A stretch of 64,000 nt of DNA, taken from Cohnella silvisoli (GTDB lineage: Bacteria > Bacillota > Bacilli > Paenibacillales > Paenibacillaceae). Positions 26,220 to 35,146 of this stretch are shown here, in pieces. The notes beneath the pieces are model-generated. The model ran no database searches. It was given only the letters and a program-made list of their open reading frames with translations, and had not been told where the DNA came from. Where the stretch lies: positions 372,001 to 436,000 of the forward strand of contig NZ_JAIOAP010000002.1 of NCBI RefSeq assembly GCF_021190915.1, given 5' to 3'. Made by a program: the position numbers and the translations under genes. Numbering within the stretch: the stretch's first letter is position 1; each line of letters begins with the position of its first letter.

Positions 26220-27428
26220 TTAATCGGAAAGGAACAGTTGCCCGGTTGCTCTTCGAAGCAAAGTCCACCAGCCTGCGCGACTGACCGCGAGCGGCGATTC
26301 CACCGGAAATTCCGTTAAGATATCGGCTCCGCGATAGACGACAAGCTTACCAATAGGCTGGCCGATTTCTACTGGGGCTTTGACCGCAGGATCCAATACA
26401 AGCTCGTGGCGAATGCCCTTGCCTGCATCGCCCTTCTTAAGCAGTACGCTGTAAGAATGTTTCGCCGTGAGTGGAATTTTATCGATCTTTCCTTTTTCCA
26501 CGGAGAGGGTGCCGATTGAATCGCCTTTCTTGTAAATCGGAATATTCGTATATTGCGCGAAAGCATAGTCGAACAGATGTGAAACCTCTGCATTACGGGT
26601 TTTCGTATTCGGTTCGCCCATGACGACGGCAATTAACCGCATATTGTTCCTGCGAGCCGTAGCCGACAAGCAGAACTTCGCTTCGCTCGTAAAACCCGTT
26701 TTCAAACCGTCAGCGCCATTATAGAAACGGACAAGCTTATTCGTATTAACGAGCCAGAACGGTTTGGGACTGCTCTTACGCAGGTAGTCCTGATAAAGCC
26801 CCGTATACTTAGTAATCCCTTCGTATTTAAGCAATTCCCGCGACATAATGGCAATATCGCGTGCCGATGAGACGTGCCCTTCCGCTGGCAAACCGTTGCA
26901 ATTGGCGAATTTCGTGTTTTTCATGCCGAGCTGCTCGGCCTTCTCGTTCATCATAGCCACGAATTGCTGCTCGCTGCCGCCGAGCTTCTCAGCAAGCGCG
27001 ACAGACGCATCATTGCCGGAAGCAAGCGCGACGCCCTTGAGCATTTCCTCAACGGTCATTTCCTCGCCCGGCTCCAAAAAAATCTGCGAACCGCCCATCG
27101 AGGCGGCATATTCACTCGTCTGGACTTTGTCGGTCAGCTTAAGCCGACCTTCATCGATCGCTTCCATTACAAGCAGCATCGTCATAATTTTCGTAATGCT
27201 CGCAGGCGGTAAAGCAGCATTGCTATTCTTCTCATAAATGACAGTTCCGCTATCCGCATCCATCAGAATCGCGGATTTTGCGCTAGCGGCCATGTCGGTA
27301 ACCGATTTGCTTGGCGTCGGTTCTTTCGCCCAAGCAACCGTCGGAACCATTAAAACTGCCGAGATCACCCAAGCAAGCATTAGAGCAAACGATCGTAAAC
27401 CTGTTCTACGCTTATCCTTAAAGCCCAA
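26220..27428 (-). CDS. dacF: D-alanyl-D-alanine carboxypeptidase DacF
   Basis: Forespore PBP5-family enzyme acting on spore peptidoglycan cross-linking. S11 motifs are SITK (Ser77, Lys80), SGN (137-139) and KTG (243-245). A signal peptide ends near AWA (residues 32-34). I chose the TTG at 27428, about 8 bases after a GGAGGGGG ribosome site; a longer TTG start at 27464 would place that ribosome site inside the gene. The position upstream of spoIIAA matches B. subtilis dacF. The C-terminal region (after about 285) is the usual beta domain with a membrane-associating end. Confidence 0.92.
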   Translation of the reverse strand: MGFKDKRRTGLRSFALMLAWVISAVLMVPTVAWAKEPTPSKSVTDMAASAKSAILMDADSGTVIYEKNSNAALPPASITKIMTMLLVMEAIDEGRLKLTDKVQTSEYAASMGGSQIFLEPGEEMTVEEMLKGVALASGNDASVALAEKLGGSEQQFVAMMNEKAEQLGMKNTKFANCNGLPAEGHVSSARDIAIMSRELLKYEGITKYTGLYQDYLRKSSPKPFWLVNTNKLVRFYNGADGLKTGFTSEAKFCLSATARRNNMRLIAVVMGEPNTKTRNAEVSHLFDYAFAQYTNIPIYKKGDSIGTLSVEKGKIDKIPLTAKHSYSVLLKKGDAGKGIRHELVLDPAVKAPVEIGQPIGKLVVYRGADILTEFPVESPLAVSRAGWWTLLRRATGQLFLSD

Positions 27429-27532
27429 CAGTGATTCCCCCTCCTGCGGCCGAATATCGGCCAAGGTTTATTCTTCCCATTAGTTTGTCCTTCCGGGATG
27501 AAAAATATTCCAAGCGGTCAAGGATGGATAGG

Positions 27533-27563
27533 CAAAAAAAAGAAGCATGCAGCGTGTGCAGCT
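27533..27563 (-). terminator. Probable terminator of the coiled-coil gene
   Basis: On the minus strand AGCTGCA and TGCA(T)GCT form a short stem with one bulge, followed by CTTCTTTTTTTT. The stem is weak but the T tract is long and it directly follows the gene. Confidence 0.55.
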
Positions 27564-27567
27564 CCGT

Positions 27568-27828
27568 TTATATTTTCAAAACGCGGGTTTTGAGAACATG
27601 AATGTCGTGGTCATGCTGTGCAATCTTGTCTAGAACGTAGGAGTGGGATTCATGATACTTGATCTGTTCCGTCTCGATTCGTTCCAGCCTTTCATTCATT
27701 GTACTCATGTCTTGCTTCATTGCGTTCATGTCTTGCTTCATGTCCTGCTGCTCGCCAAGAACTTTACCAACCATGCCAATCAATTGTCCCATCATATCCT
27801 CTAACCTTGATAAGCGCTCTTCAGACAT
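27568..27828 (-). CDS. Small coiled-coil protein, function unknown
   Basis: 86 residues, predicted almost entirely helical. A heptad-like series runs from the start (SEERLSRLEDMMGQLIGMVG) through a repeat of QDMKQDMNAMKQDMSTM, where QDM recurs three times, to LERIETEQ and a His-rich end. There is no signal or membrane segment. The ATG follows AAGGAGG. Its promoter carries a LexA/DinR-like box, so DNA-damage control is possible. It is monocistronic and divergent from the sortase gene. It is not seen at this place in B. subtilis, and I cannot assign a function. Confidence 0.8.
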   Translation of the reverse strand: MSEERLSRLEDMMGQLIGMVGKVLGEQQDMKQDMNAMKQDMSTMNERLERIETEQIKYHESHSYVLDKIAQHDHDIHVLKTRVLKI

Positions 27829-27855
27829 ATGTACCTCCTTGAATGGTATGTATCG

Positions 27856-27884
27856 ATAATAGCAAACAAATGTTCGTATGTAAA
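27856..27884 (-). promoter_or_regulatory. Promoter with a LexA/DinR-like box in its spacer
   Basis: On the minus strand TTTACA, 17 bases, then TATTAT, each hexamer matching five of six positions. The spacer contains CGAACATTTGTTTG (27863-27876), which matches the Bacillus DinR/LexA consensus CGAACRNRYGTTYC at 12 of 14 positions. A repressor here would block RNA polymerase binding. Transcription would start about 20 bases before the coiled-coil gene. Confidence 0.65.
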
Positions 27885-28063
27885 CTTAAATCTTCAATCA
27901 ACTTTATTGTATTACATTTGAACCTTCTTCAATAGAGTTTTTTTCTAATTGGGCGGTTTTCCCCATCGCCTAGGTACATCGGTCTACTTTTCAAAAATTG
28001 TATAGTTCTATTGATTATCATAAGTGGGATGATTCCGAGTATTTCGACAAGAGGAGCGTGTAA

Positions 28064-28735
28064 ATGCGGATTAAAGCAAAAAGAAAAAAAACGGTGGCAA
28101 GCCGTATCACGGGCATTGCGTTATGGCTCATGCTGTTCACCGGAATAGCGCTAATCGTATACCCGCGAATTGATTCCCAGATTCAACAACATAAGCAAGA
28201 CGTCCTCCTCGCACAATGGGATCAAGAAATCCGATCACAGTCGCCGCCATCAAAAACACCAAATGAGCCGCCGGAAAACACCATCCGCCCCGCTTCCATA
28301 AAGCTTCCCCAATGGAACCAAGTAGATGGCTTTCAACTGCTAGGTTCACTGAGCATTGAGGCGATCGATCTGAAGGAGCCCATCGTTCGAGGCGCAGATG
28401 CGGAATCTCTAAAACATGGTGCAGGCTCGGTAGTGGAGAATCGAATGCCCGGACAAGCAGGCAACTTCGTCCTTGCCGGGCACCGGAGTTGGACTTTCGG
28501 CCGGCATTTCAACCGACTGGCTGAACTGAAGCCCGGCGACGCCATCGACATCGATACCTCAGCAGGTCCTTACCGCTACACCGTGACCGAAATCACGCTC
28601 GTCACTCCCGATGACCTGACCGTATTGAACAACAATGGCGCCGAAGCGGATTTAACCCTCATCACCTGTCACCCTAAGCGCAACCCGACCCACCGTTTAA
28701 TTGTAAAAGCCAAGCTCCAACAACAATCGAACTAG
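28064..28735 (+). CDS. Class D-type sortase
   Basis: Membrane-anchored transpeptidase that links LPXTG proteins to the cell wall. One N-terminal helix (about 14-33) leads to a Pro-rich linker (58-80) and the sortase barrel, with catalytic His140 (LAGHRSW), Cys202 (DLTLITCHP) and Arg211 (PTHRLIV). The compact size and the TLITC motif fit class D rather than housekeeping class A. The ATG follows GAGGAG. It is 17 bases upstream of an LPKTG protein, its likely substrate. Confidence 0.92.
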   Translation: MRIKAKRKKTVASRITGIALWLMLFTGIALIVYPRIDSQIQQHKQDVLLAQWDQEIRSQSPPSKTPNEPPENTIRPASIKLPQWNQVDGFQLLGSLSIEAIDLKEPIVRGADAESLKHGAGSVVENRMPGQAGNFVLAGHRSWTFGRHFNRLAELKPGDAIDIDTSAGPYRYTVTEITLVTPDDLTVLNNNGAEADLTLITCHPKRNPTHRLIVKAKLQQQSN

Positions 28736-28752
28736 ATAGGAGAAATGCTGCA

Positions 28753-31700
28753 ATGAAAATTTTGAAATCATTATTTGTAATCCTGTTAGCTGTAACCCTC
28801 ATGTGGAATAATTCGTGGCTTCCTAAGCCTACCGCAAACGCGGATCCTGCTGATCCCTTGACTGTCGTGCTAGGAACTAGCGTGACTACCGTCGCTACCG
28901 GAGCGACATTCACTTATACTATTAACTACTCGTACCCAACACTTATTGGCAGTCCGATTCCTGCAGAAATCAAACTGCCATTGCCTCAATATGTTGAATT
29001 AGCAGGCGGTTTGCCAACTAGCAGCGTTGCGGCATTAAGCCTTGACAATTCCGACCCTGCTCATCCTTTCGTTTCGATCGTATTTAACGGAACCGGCGTA
29101 GCTCCCGGCGCTTCGGGTCAGTTCAACATCAACGTCCGATTCAAAAACTATGAAACGCCAGACGGAACAATCGCAACCGCCGTGTGCGAACATACGGTCA
29201 ACGGCGATCCACTAACGGTTTATACTTCCTTACCGGTTAACGTGACCGCCCAAGCTTCCTCCGATTGGGAAGTCATTAAACAGAAGATCCGCCCTATTCC
29301 CCAACCGATTAAGGGCGACGAAGTCGAATATGAGATCACGATTAGGGATAAGGCTACATCCTCAAATGGTCGACTTGATATTTCCGGTGTCGTTGTGACG
29401 GATACGCTTCCTCCTGGCGCAACACTCGTATCCGCGGATACACCTCCAAACAGCGTCAGAGATATTACAGATCCGACGAAAGTTGTCTGGACATTCCTTA
29501 ATCCTGGCGATCCAGGTTATGTTCCCGTAAGAGGAAGCGTCAAGATGAAAATCAAGCTGCTATTCCCGCCTAGCTTTGTCGGTCCGGATGCCACCAACAC
29601 GGCTGACCTGCTTTACACACCTGTAGGACAGGCTCAGAAAACCGCAACTCATTCGGTGACCGTTACTTTTGCATCCGGACCGCAAGATAATGGCTCCGGC
29701 TTAAATAAAAACCATATTCAGTCGAATAGTGAAGTTTCTCCTGGTCAGACGGTCACTTTCAATATTGGGGGCTTTGACAACAACGCCAACCAAGCCTTGG
29801 CAGCGGGAGCCACCATCCGAGATATGACCCCTGTTCAGACGAACCAAGGAGACGTTATCAACTTCTTGCTGGAAGAAATCAAAACGGCAACCTTTGCAGG
29901 AATTGCCGATTACGAGGTATGGTATACCGAACTGGAGAATCCGGGCCCCCTGAATTGGGTCAAATGGGGAGCCAATGTGCCAGCTGGAACAAGCACGACT
30001 TTAACGGTAGCTTCTCTTGGAGGAGCGGTTGTCAAGGGAATCGAATACCGCTTTCCTACTACGCTTCCAATCAATTTTATCCAGACTCGTAACTTCGACA
30101 TGACTTACCGGGTAGATAGCAGCTTCAATCCGGGAACATTTAGAAAAACATTAACCAATAAAGCCGTTTTGAACTACACGTTTAATGGCATTGCCCACTC
30201 TCCTGTTCAACCTGCTTCTACAATAGCAATCGTTGGCAACCGGCCGATTATTTCATTGGTGAAAACTCGCCCGGGATCGGAAGCAAACCGTAAGCCAGGC
30301 GAGACGATAACCTATACGATTAAAGCGTCAAATGTCGGTCATAGTACCGCAGCTCTATATAACCCGTTTATAACGGATAGTTTGCCGAATGAACTGGAAT
30401 ACGGCGACGGAGATTCAGCCACTCTCGTAGATTGGCAGCTCGTACATGCGCCGGGAGGATTTGCCGCTCCAACGTTTACCCTTGTCGACTCTTTGGATCC
30501 GCTAAATCCGACGGGGAAAACTTTGCTGAAATGGGAGTGGAGCAACTCGCTTCCTATCGGCGAAAACGTTGAAATCAAGTTCACCGCTCGGGTTAAACCG
30601 GGGACGCCAATAACGAACAACGTCCAGAATCTCGTTACCCTTCAAGCAGGTGATGGCACTTATCTCAACGATACGAACTTCAACAATGCCGGTTGCCCGG
30701 GTTGTACAGCTCCAGGAGGCATCTGGACAATCGGTCAAGGCGTTAATATCAACGTCGTAGAATCCGTGGATTTGCTATCCGTCATGTGGGTTAAAGGCGA
30801 ATTGGATGCCGCTTGGAAAAAGATGGGACATACGATTCCGGGTGGAGCGGCCAATTATAAGCTGGAAATCTCCAATGTCGGCAATGTCAACATGGACAGA
30901 CTCGTTATCGTTAACAAGCTACCTTTGATTGGAGATACAGGGGTCGTTTCGTCCGGCACGAGAGGAAGTCAATGGGGTCCGATTCTAACCAGTCCGGTGA
31001 CGGTCCCTGCTGCAATTAGCAATGAAGTAACGGTGCTGTATTCCACGGATGGGAACGTTAAGATGGACAATCTGACCGGCGCGATCACGGGTACTTTCTC
31101 GTCTACGCCTCCATCGGATTTGACAAGCGTTACCGCCATCCAGTTGAAGTTCGCTCCAAGCTTCGTATTCTTGCCTTCAAGCACATTCGAATTGGAATGG
31201 ACGATGCGAGCACCCGTAGGAGCTCCGACGGGCGGAGAAATCGCATATAATTCATTTGGTTATCAAGTTTCGAAAGTCGGCGCTTCCACGTCGTTGCTGC
31301 CAGCCGAACCGAATAAAGTAGGTATCGACATCGCTCCGGACAATAAAGGTTCGATCGGCAACTATGTTTGGCTTGATCGAAACGAGAACGGGGTCCAAGA
31401 CGTCGGCGAGCTTGGCGTAAACGGCATGACCGTTGAATTGTACGATGCCGGAACAAATACTAAGTTAGCAGGAACGTTAACGGGTAACGATCAAAACGGC
31501 CAACCTGGCTATTATCTTTTCCCTAATTTAGATCCTGGTACTTATTACGTTAAGTTCGTAACTAGCCCGCAATACCAAAAACTGACTAGCAACTTGCAAG
31601 GGGGAAATACGGCTAAAGATTCCAATGCTGATCCTATTACCGGAAAAACCGCTAACATTCCTATCATCGCGACCGAAACAATTGATACGATTGATGCCGG

Positions 31701-34224
31701 TCTCTTGCCGGCAGCCTTAGGAGATTACGTATGGGATGATAAAAATAATGATGGCATTCAAGATGTTGGGGAACCGGGAGTTAGCGGCGTAACCGTTCAT
31801 CTGCGCGATATGAATGGAGTAGATATAACTACTACGACTACTAACGCCACCGGGTTTTATGAGTTTAAGCAATTGCTTCCAGGAGTTTATTCCGTTAAAT
31901 TCGATCTTCCAACGCCAACAGCTTCGTTGAGCTACATGTTCGCAAAGCAGAACGCAGCGGGCAGCACAACCGCTAACGATTCCAATGCGAACATCACAGA
32001 CGGAACGACTGTTAACGTAACTTTAGTTCCCGGGGAGACGAACAGTTCGATCGACACCGGATTGGTAAGGTTGGCTTCCATCGGCAACTTCGTTTGGATG
32101 GATCGGAACTTAGACGGCAAACAGGATCCGAGTGAGCTTGGCGTGAACAATGTGACCGTAACCTTGTACGATGGGGCTGGCGTTCAAGTTGGCGTTCCTA
32201 CTGTAACCGCACCACTCAGTGGAGTCGACGGATTCTATCAGTTCAACAACCTTGTTCCCGGCGATTATAAAGTGAAATTCACTCTTCCGGCAGGTTACAT
32301 TTTTACGACAAACAATTCTTCTGCACTTGGAATTACCACACTTAACGATTCCAACGCGGACCCTGCAGTAGGCGTTAATCAGGGTTTTACGGCTGTTACC
32401 ACTCTCGATCCGGACGAGCATGATAACAGTTTCGACGCTGGACTTATCAAACTGGTCAAGCTCGGAGATACCTTATGGGTTGATACCGGAGTAATCGGTC
32501 ACCAAGAAGGAGAACCCGTTCTGCCCGTACAAAACGGAATCGTCGTCCATCTTCTCGACGAGAATGGCGATCCGATTCAGAACTCGGGTGTAGATGTTAC
32601 GACTACGACTGACGCTCTCGGCAAATATGTGTTTAACGATCTATTGCCAGGAAAATACCGCGTTAAATTTGATTTGCCTGCAGGCTATTTATTCACAAGA
32701 AAACTCTTAACAGGCACAGGTGTAACGACGGCAACAGATTCGAACGTCGATAGTAATGGATTAACTGACGTTATTACCCTCGTCGCAGGCGAAGACGATC
32801 TTACAATCGATGCCGGCATCGTACTCCCTGCTGCTCTTGGGGACTATGTATGGAACGATAATAACAGCAACGGAGTACAAGAAGCGGGAGAAACCGGTAG
32901 AAACGGTGTAACCGTTGAATTGTACAACGACAGCAATGCGCTTGTTGGAACAACGACGACAGCCGCTAATAGCGGAAACGATGGGTATTACTCGTTTACT
33001 AACTTAATTCCCGGCAGCTACAAGGTTAAATTCATTGCGCCCAGTGGATACATGTTCAGCGCTAAAAATTCCGGCAGCGATGTAACGAAAGATTCCGATG
33101 CATTCGCTTCAGGTTTTACCGATACGGTCACATTAACGCCAGGACAGAATAATATCGATATTGACGCAGGAGTCCATGTCATACCTGCAAGTCCTGTTAT
33201 ACCTACAGCGTCTCTTGGTAATTATGTGTGGGTCGACAGCAATGGCAACGGCATTCAAGATACGGGTGAAAAGGGGCTGGATGGAGTTACAGTCGAGCTT
33301 TACGATAGCTCAAATACCCGAATCGATCTCACCATCACATCAGGCAACGGATCCTATTTATTCCAAAATCTAAATGCAGGCAATTATACTGTAAAATTTA
33401 TTTTACCTTCCGGCTACCGATTCTCGCCATCATTGTCAGGAACGAACCGTGCGGTTGATTCCAATGCATCGGATGATGGTAGAACAGCGCAAGTTAAACT
33501 TATGCCTGGAGACAATAACATGACGATCGATGCGGGTGTTGTTCCTCTTACAACATCACTCGGCGATTACGTCTGGATCGACAAAAACAAAAACGGAATT
33601 CAAGATGCTTCCGAGGTCGGCCAGAATGGAATTACAGTAACATTGTATAACGAAGCAGGGGTGCAGATTGCTACCACCCTAACAGATAACGGAAGCGATG
33701 GAAAACCCGGATATTATGAATTCAAAGATTTAATACCGGGCAAATACTCCGTGAAATTCGACCTCCCGGTAGGTTATGTGTTCACGAAGAAGCAAGCTGG
33801 GAGTTCCGTCGCGGTGGATTCTAACGCTGACGCGAACGGCTCTACGGAACTGATCGTGCTACAACCTGGTGAACGCAATCTAACGGTGGATGCCGGCTTA
33901 TACCTCGACGTGAAGCCCGATCCGGACAAAGAACCGAATAAACCCGGAGATAAGGGGAACTCTGGCACCGGCAATGGCAGTACTCCTGGCAAAGGCGGCG
34001 TACCTGGTAAAGACAAGCCTAAGGGCGGCGGTAAATCCGGAACTACCGGAGGAAAAGACTCCTCGGGTAAAGGTTCCAACAACGGCAAAGACGGTAAAAG
34101 CGCCCTTCCTAAAACAGGCGAGCAAATGCCCGTTCTACCGATTGTCGGTTATGCCCTAATCTCGGCGGCAATCCTTCTACTTTCCGTTCGTTGGATTGTA
34201 AGGAAGAAACAAATGAAATCGTAA
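28753..34224 (+). CDS. Large LPKTG surface protein with SdrD/Cna-B-like repeats
   Basis: 1823 residues. A signal peptide (about 1-30) is followed by DUF11-like isopeptide or adhesin domains (about 170-290 and 495-640, with ITDSLPNELEYG-type strands). Seven SdrD_B/Cna-B-like domains run from about residue 866 to 1716, beginning near nucleotides 31349, 31712, 32075, 32457, 32831, 33208 and 33557. Six open with GxYVWxDxNxxGxQDxGE-type acidic loops suited to calcium. Repeat 4 is altered there (LGDTLWVDTGVIGHQEGEP). A Gly/Lys-rich wall-spanning linker, LPKTG at about 1785, one helix and a basic tail complete it. Sortase-anchored adhesin or stalk is likely; the ligand is unknown. Confidence 0.92.
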   Translation: MKILKSLFVILLAVTLMWNNSWLPKPTANADPADPLTVVLGTSVTTVATGATFTYTINYSYPTLIGSPIPAEIKLPLPQYVELAGGLPTSSVAALSLDNSDPAHPFVSIVFNGTGVAPGASGQFNINVRFKNYETPDGTIATAVCEHTVNGDPLTVYTSLPVNVTAQASSDWEVIKQKIRPIPQPIKGDEVEYEITIRDKATSSNGRLDISGVVVTDTLPPGATLVSADTPPNSVRDITDPTKVVWTFLNPGDPGYVPVRGSVKMKIKLLFPPSFVGPDATNTADLLYTPVGQAQKTATHSVTVTFASGPQDNGSGLNKNHIQSNSEVSPGQTVTFNIGGFDNNANQALAAGATIRDMTPVQTNQGDVINFLLEEIKTATFAGIADYEVWYTELENPGPLNWVKWGANVPAGTSTTLTVASLGGAVVKGIEYRFPTTLPINFIQTRNFDMTYRVDSSFNPGTFRKTLTNKAVLNYTFNGIAHSPVQPASTIAIVGNRPIISLVKTRPGSEANRKPGETITYTIKASNVGHSTAALYNPFITDSLPNELEYGDGDSATLVDWQLVHAPGGFAAPTFTLVDSLDPLNPTGKTLLKWEWSNSLPIGENVEIKFTARVKPGTPITNNVQNLVTLQAGDGTYLNDTNFNNAGCPGCTAPGGIWTIGQGVNINVVESVDLLSVMWVKGELDAAWKKMGHTIPGGAANYKLEISNVGNVNMDRLVIVNKLPLIGDTGVVSSGTRGSQWGPILTSPVTVPAAISNEVTVLYSTDGNVKMDNLTGAITGTFSSTPPSDLTSVTAIQLKFAPSFVFLPSSTFELEWTMRAPVGAPTGGEIAYNSFGYQVSKVGASTSLLPAEPNKVGIDIAPDNKGSIGNYVWLDRNENGVQDVGELGVNGMTVELYDAGTNTKLAGTLTGNDQNGQPGYYLFPNLDPGTYYVKFVTSPQYQKLTSNLQGGNTAKDSNADPITGKTANIPIIATETIDTIDAGLLPAALGDYVWDDKNNDGIQDVGEPGVSGVTVHLRDMNGVDITTTTTNATGFYEFKQLLPGVYSVKFDLPTPTASLSYMFAKQNAAGSTTANDSNANITDGTTVNVTLVPGETNSSIDTGLVRLASIGNFVWMDRNLDGKQDPSELGVNNVTVTLYDGAGVQVGVPTVTAPLSGVDGFYQFNNLVPGDYKVKFTLPAGYIFTTNNSSALGITTLNDSNADPAVGVNQGFTAVTTLDPDEHDNSFDAGLIKLVKLGDTLWVDTGVIGHQEGEPVLPVQNGIVVHLLDENGDPIQNSGVDVTTTTDALGKYVFNDLLPGKYRVKFDLPAGYLFTRKLLTGTGVTTATDSNVDSNGLTDVITLVAGEDDLTIDAGIVLPAALGDYVWNDNNSNGVQEAGETGRNGVTVELYNDSNALVGTTTTAANSGNDGYYSFTNLIPGSYKVKFIAPSGYMFSAKNSGSDVTKDSDAFASGFTDTVTLTPGQNNIDIDAGVHVIPASPVIPTASLGNYVWVDSNGNGIQDTGEKGLDGVTVELYDSSNTRIDLTITSGNGSYLFQNLNAGNYTVKFILPSGYRFSPSLSGTNRAVDSNASDDGRTAQVKLMPGDNNMTIDAGVVPLTTSLGDYVWIDKNKNGIQDASEVGQNGITVTLYNEAGVQIATTLTDNGSDGKPGYYEFKDLIPGKYSVKFDLPVGYVFTKKQAGSSVAVDSNADANGSTELIVLQPGERNLTVDAGLYLDVKPDPDKEPNKPGDKGNSGTGNGSTPGKGGVPGKDKPKGGGKSGTTGGKDSSGKGSNNGKDGKSALPKTGEQMPVLPIVGYALISAAILLLSVRWIVRKKQMKS

Positions 34225-34233
34225 TAAGGCTTA

Positions 34234-34285
34234 ACAACGAAAAACCTTCAATTCCACCTCGGCGGAATTGAAGGTTTTTCGTTGT
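34234..34285. terminator. Bidirectional terminator between convergent genes
   Basis: Perfect 22-base complementary arms (34234-34255 and 34264-34285) around an 8-base loop; the arms carry AAAAACC and GGTTTTT at matching positions. They supply a T tract in both directions, ending both the surface-protein transcript and punA. Confidence 0.93.
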
Positions 34286-34297
34286 TTCGGCGTTAGG

Positions 34298-35125
34298 TTA
34301 CATTTTCGGAATAACCGTAAGTACGAGCGATAAGAATTGTTCTTTCACCAGTTCCGTCGTCTCCATGACTTCCGCGTGGGAAAGGGGTTGATCCAGAATA
34401 CCCGCTGCCATGTTGCTGATGCAAGAAATTCCGAGCACCTCTATGCCCGAATGTCTCGCTACGATGACCTCGGATACCGTCGACATACCGACCGCGTCCA
34501 CGCCAAGCGTACGGAGCATGCGAATTTCGGCCGGAGTCTCGTAATTGGGTCCGAGCAATCCGACGTAGACGCCTTCCTGAATGGAGAATCCCAGATCCGC
34601 AGCCGTTTCCTTGGCTATCGTGCGCAGCCTGCGGCTATACGCTTCGGACATATCCGGGAAACGAACGCCTAAAGCGTTATCGTTCGGCCCGATTAGAGGA
34701 TTACGACCGGTCAGATTGATATGGTCGGAGATAAGCATCAAGTTACCGGGTTTGTAATCGAGATTGACGCCGCCAGCAGCGTTCGTTACGAGCAACGTCG
34801 TTACGCCGAGCGCCTTCATGACGCGAACCGGCAAAGCCGTCCGCTCAGGCTCATACCCTTCGTACATATGGAACCGTCCGCGCATGAGCACCACGCTGCG
34901 ACCTTGCAGTTTTCCAATCAATAACTCCCCGGCGTGGCCTTCCACCGTCGACACCGGGAAATGGGGAATATCTTCATACGGAATCGTTACCGCATCCTCC
35001 AATTCGTCTCCCAGTACTCCAAGCCCGGAACCAAGAATAAGACCGATTTCCGGCCGTACGTCCGTGGTAGATCGAATAAATGCCGCTGCCTCGTCAATAA
35101 TCGCTTTCGAAGATACAAATGCCAT
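34298..35125 (-). CDS. punA: Purine-nucleoside phosphorylase
   Basis: Phosphorolysis of guanosine and inosine nucleosides to free base and ribose 1-phosphate; trimeric PNP family. Motifs include LILGSGLGVLGDE (phosphate site), STVEGHAGELLIG, RGRFHMYEGY, VTNAAGG and GLLGPNYETPAEIRML with VGMSTVSEVI. It is 275 residues with an ATG after GAGGAGAGG. It shares an operon with deoB, which handles the pentose phosphate product. Confidence 0.95.
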   Translation of the reverse strand: MAFVSSKAIIDEAAAFIRSTTDVRPEIGLILGSGLGVLGDELEDAVTIPYEDIPHFPVSTVEGHAGELLIGKLQGRSVVLMRGRFHMYEGYEPERTALPVRVMKALGVTTLLVTNAAGGVNLDYKPGNLMLISDHINLTGRNPLIGPNDNALGVRFPDMSEAYSRRLRTIAKETAADLGFSIQEGVYVGLLGPNYETPAEIRMLRTLGVDAVGMSTVSEVIVARHSGIEVLGISCISNMAAGILDQPLSHAEVMETTELVKEQFLSLVLTVIPKM

Positions 35126-35146
35126 GCGTACCTCTCCTCTATCCCT

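Noticed and set aside
27429..27567. Sigma-F promoter of dacF
   Set aside because: GGGAAGAATA on the minus strand fits the -10, but no acceptable -35 is found at the right distance.
27829..28063. Riboswitch or clear sigma-A promoter before the sortase
   Set aside because: A small GGCG hairpin and AT-rich tracts are present, but no known riboswitch core and no convincing -35/-10 pair on the plus strand.
31349..33900. Tandem DNA repeat or mobile array inside the surface-protein gene
   Set aside because: The periodicity is at protein level (seven SdrD-like domains); the DNA of the repeats is diverged.
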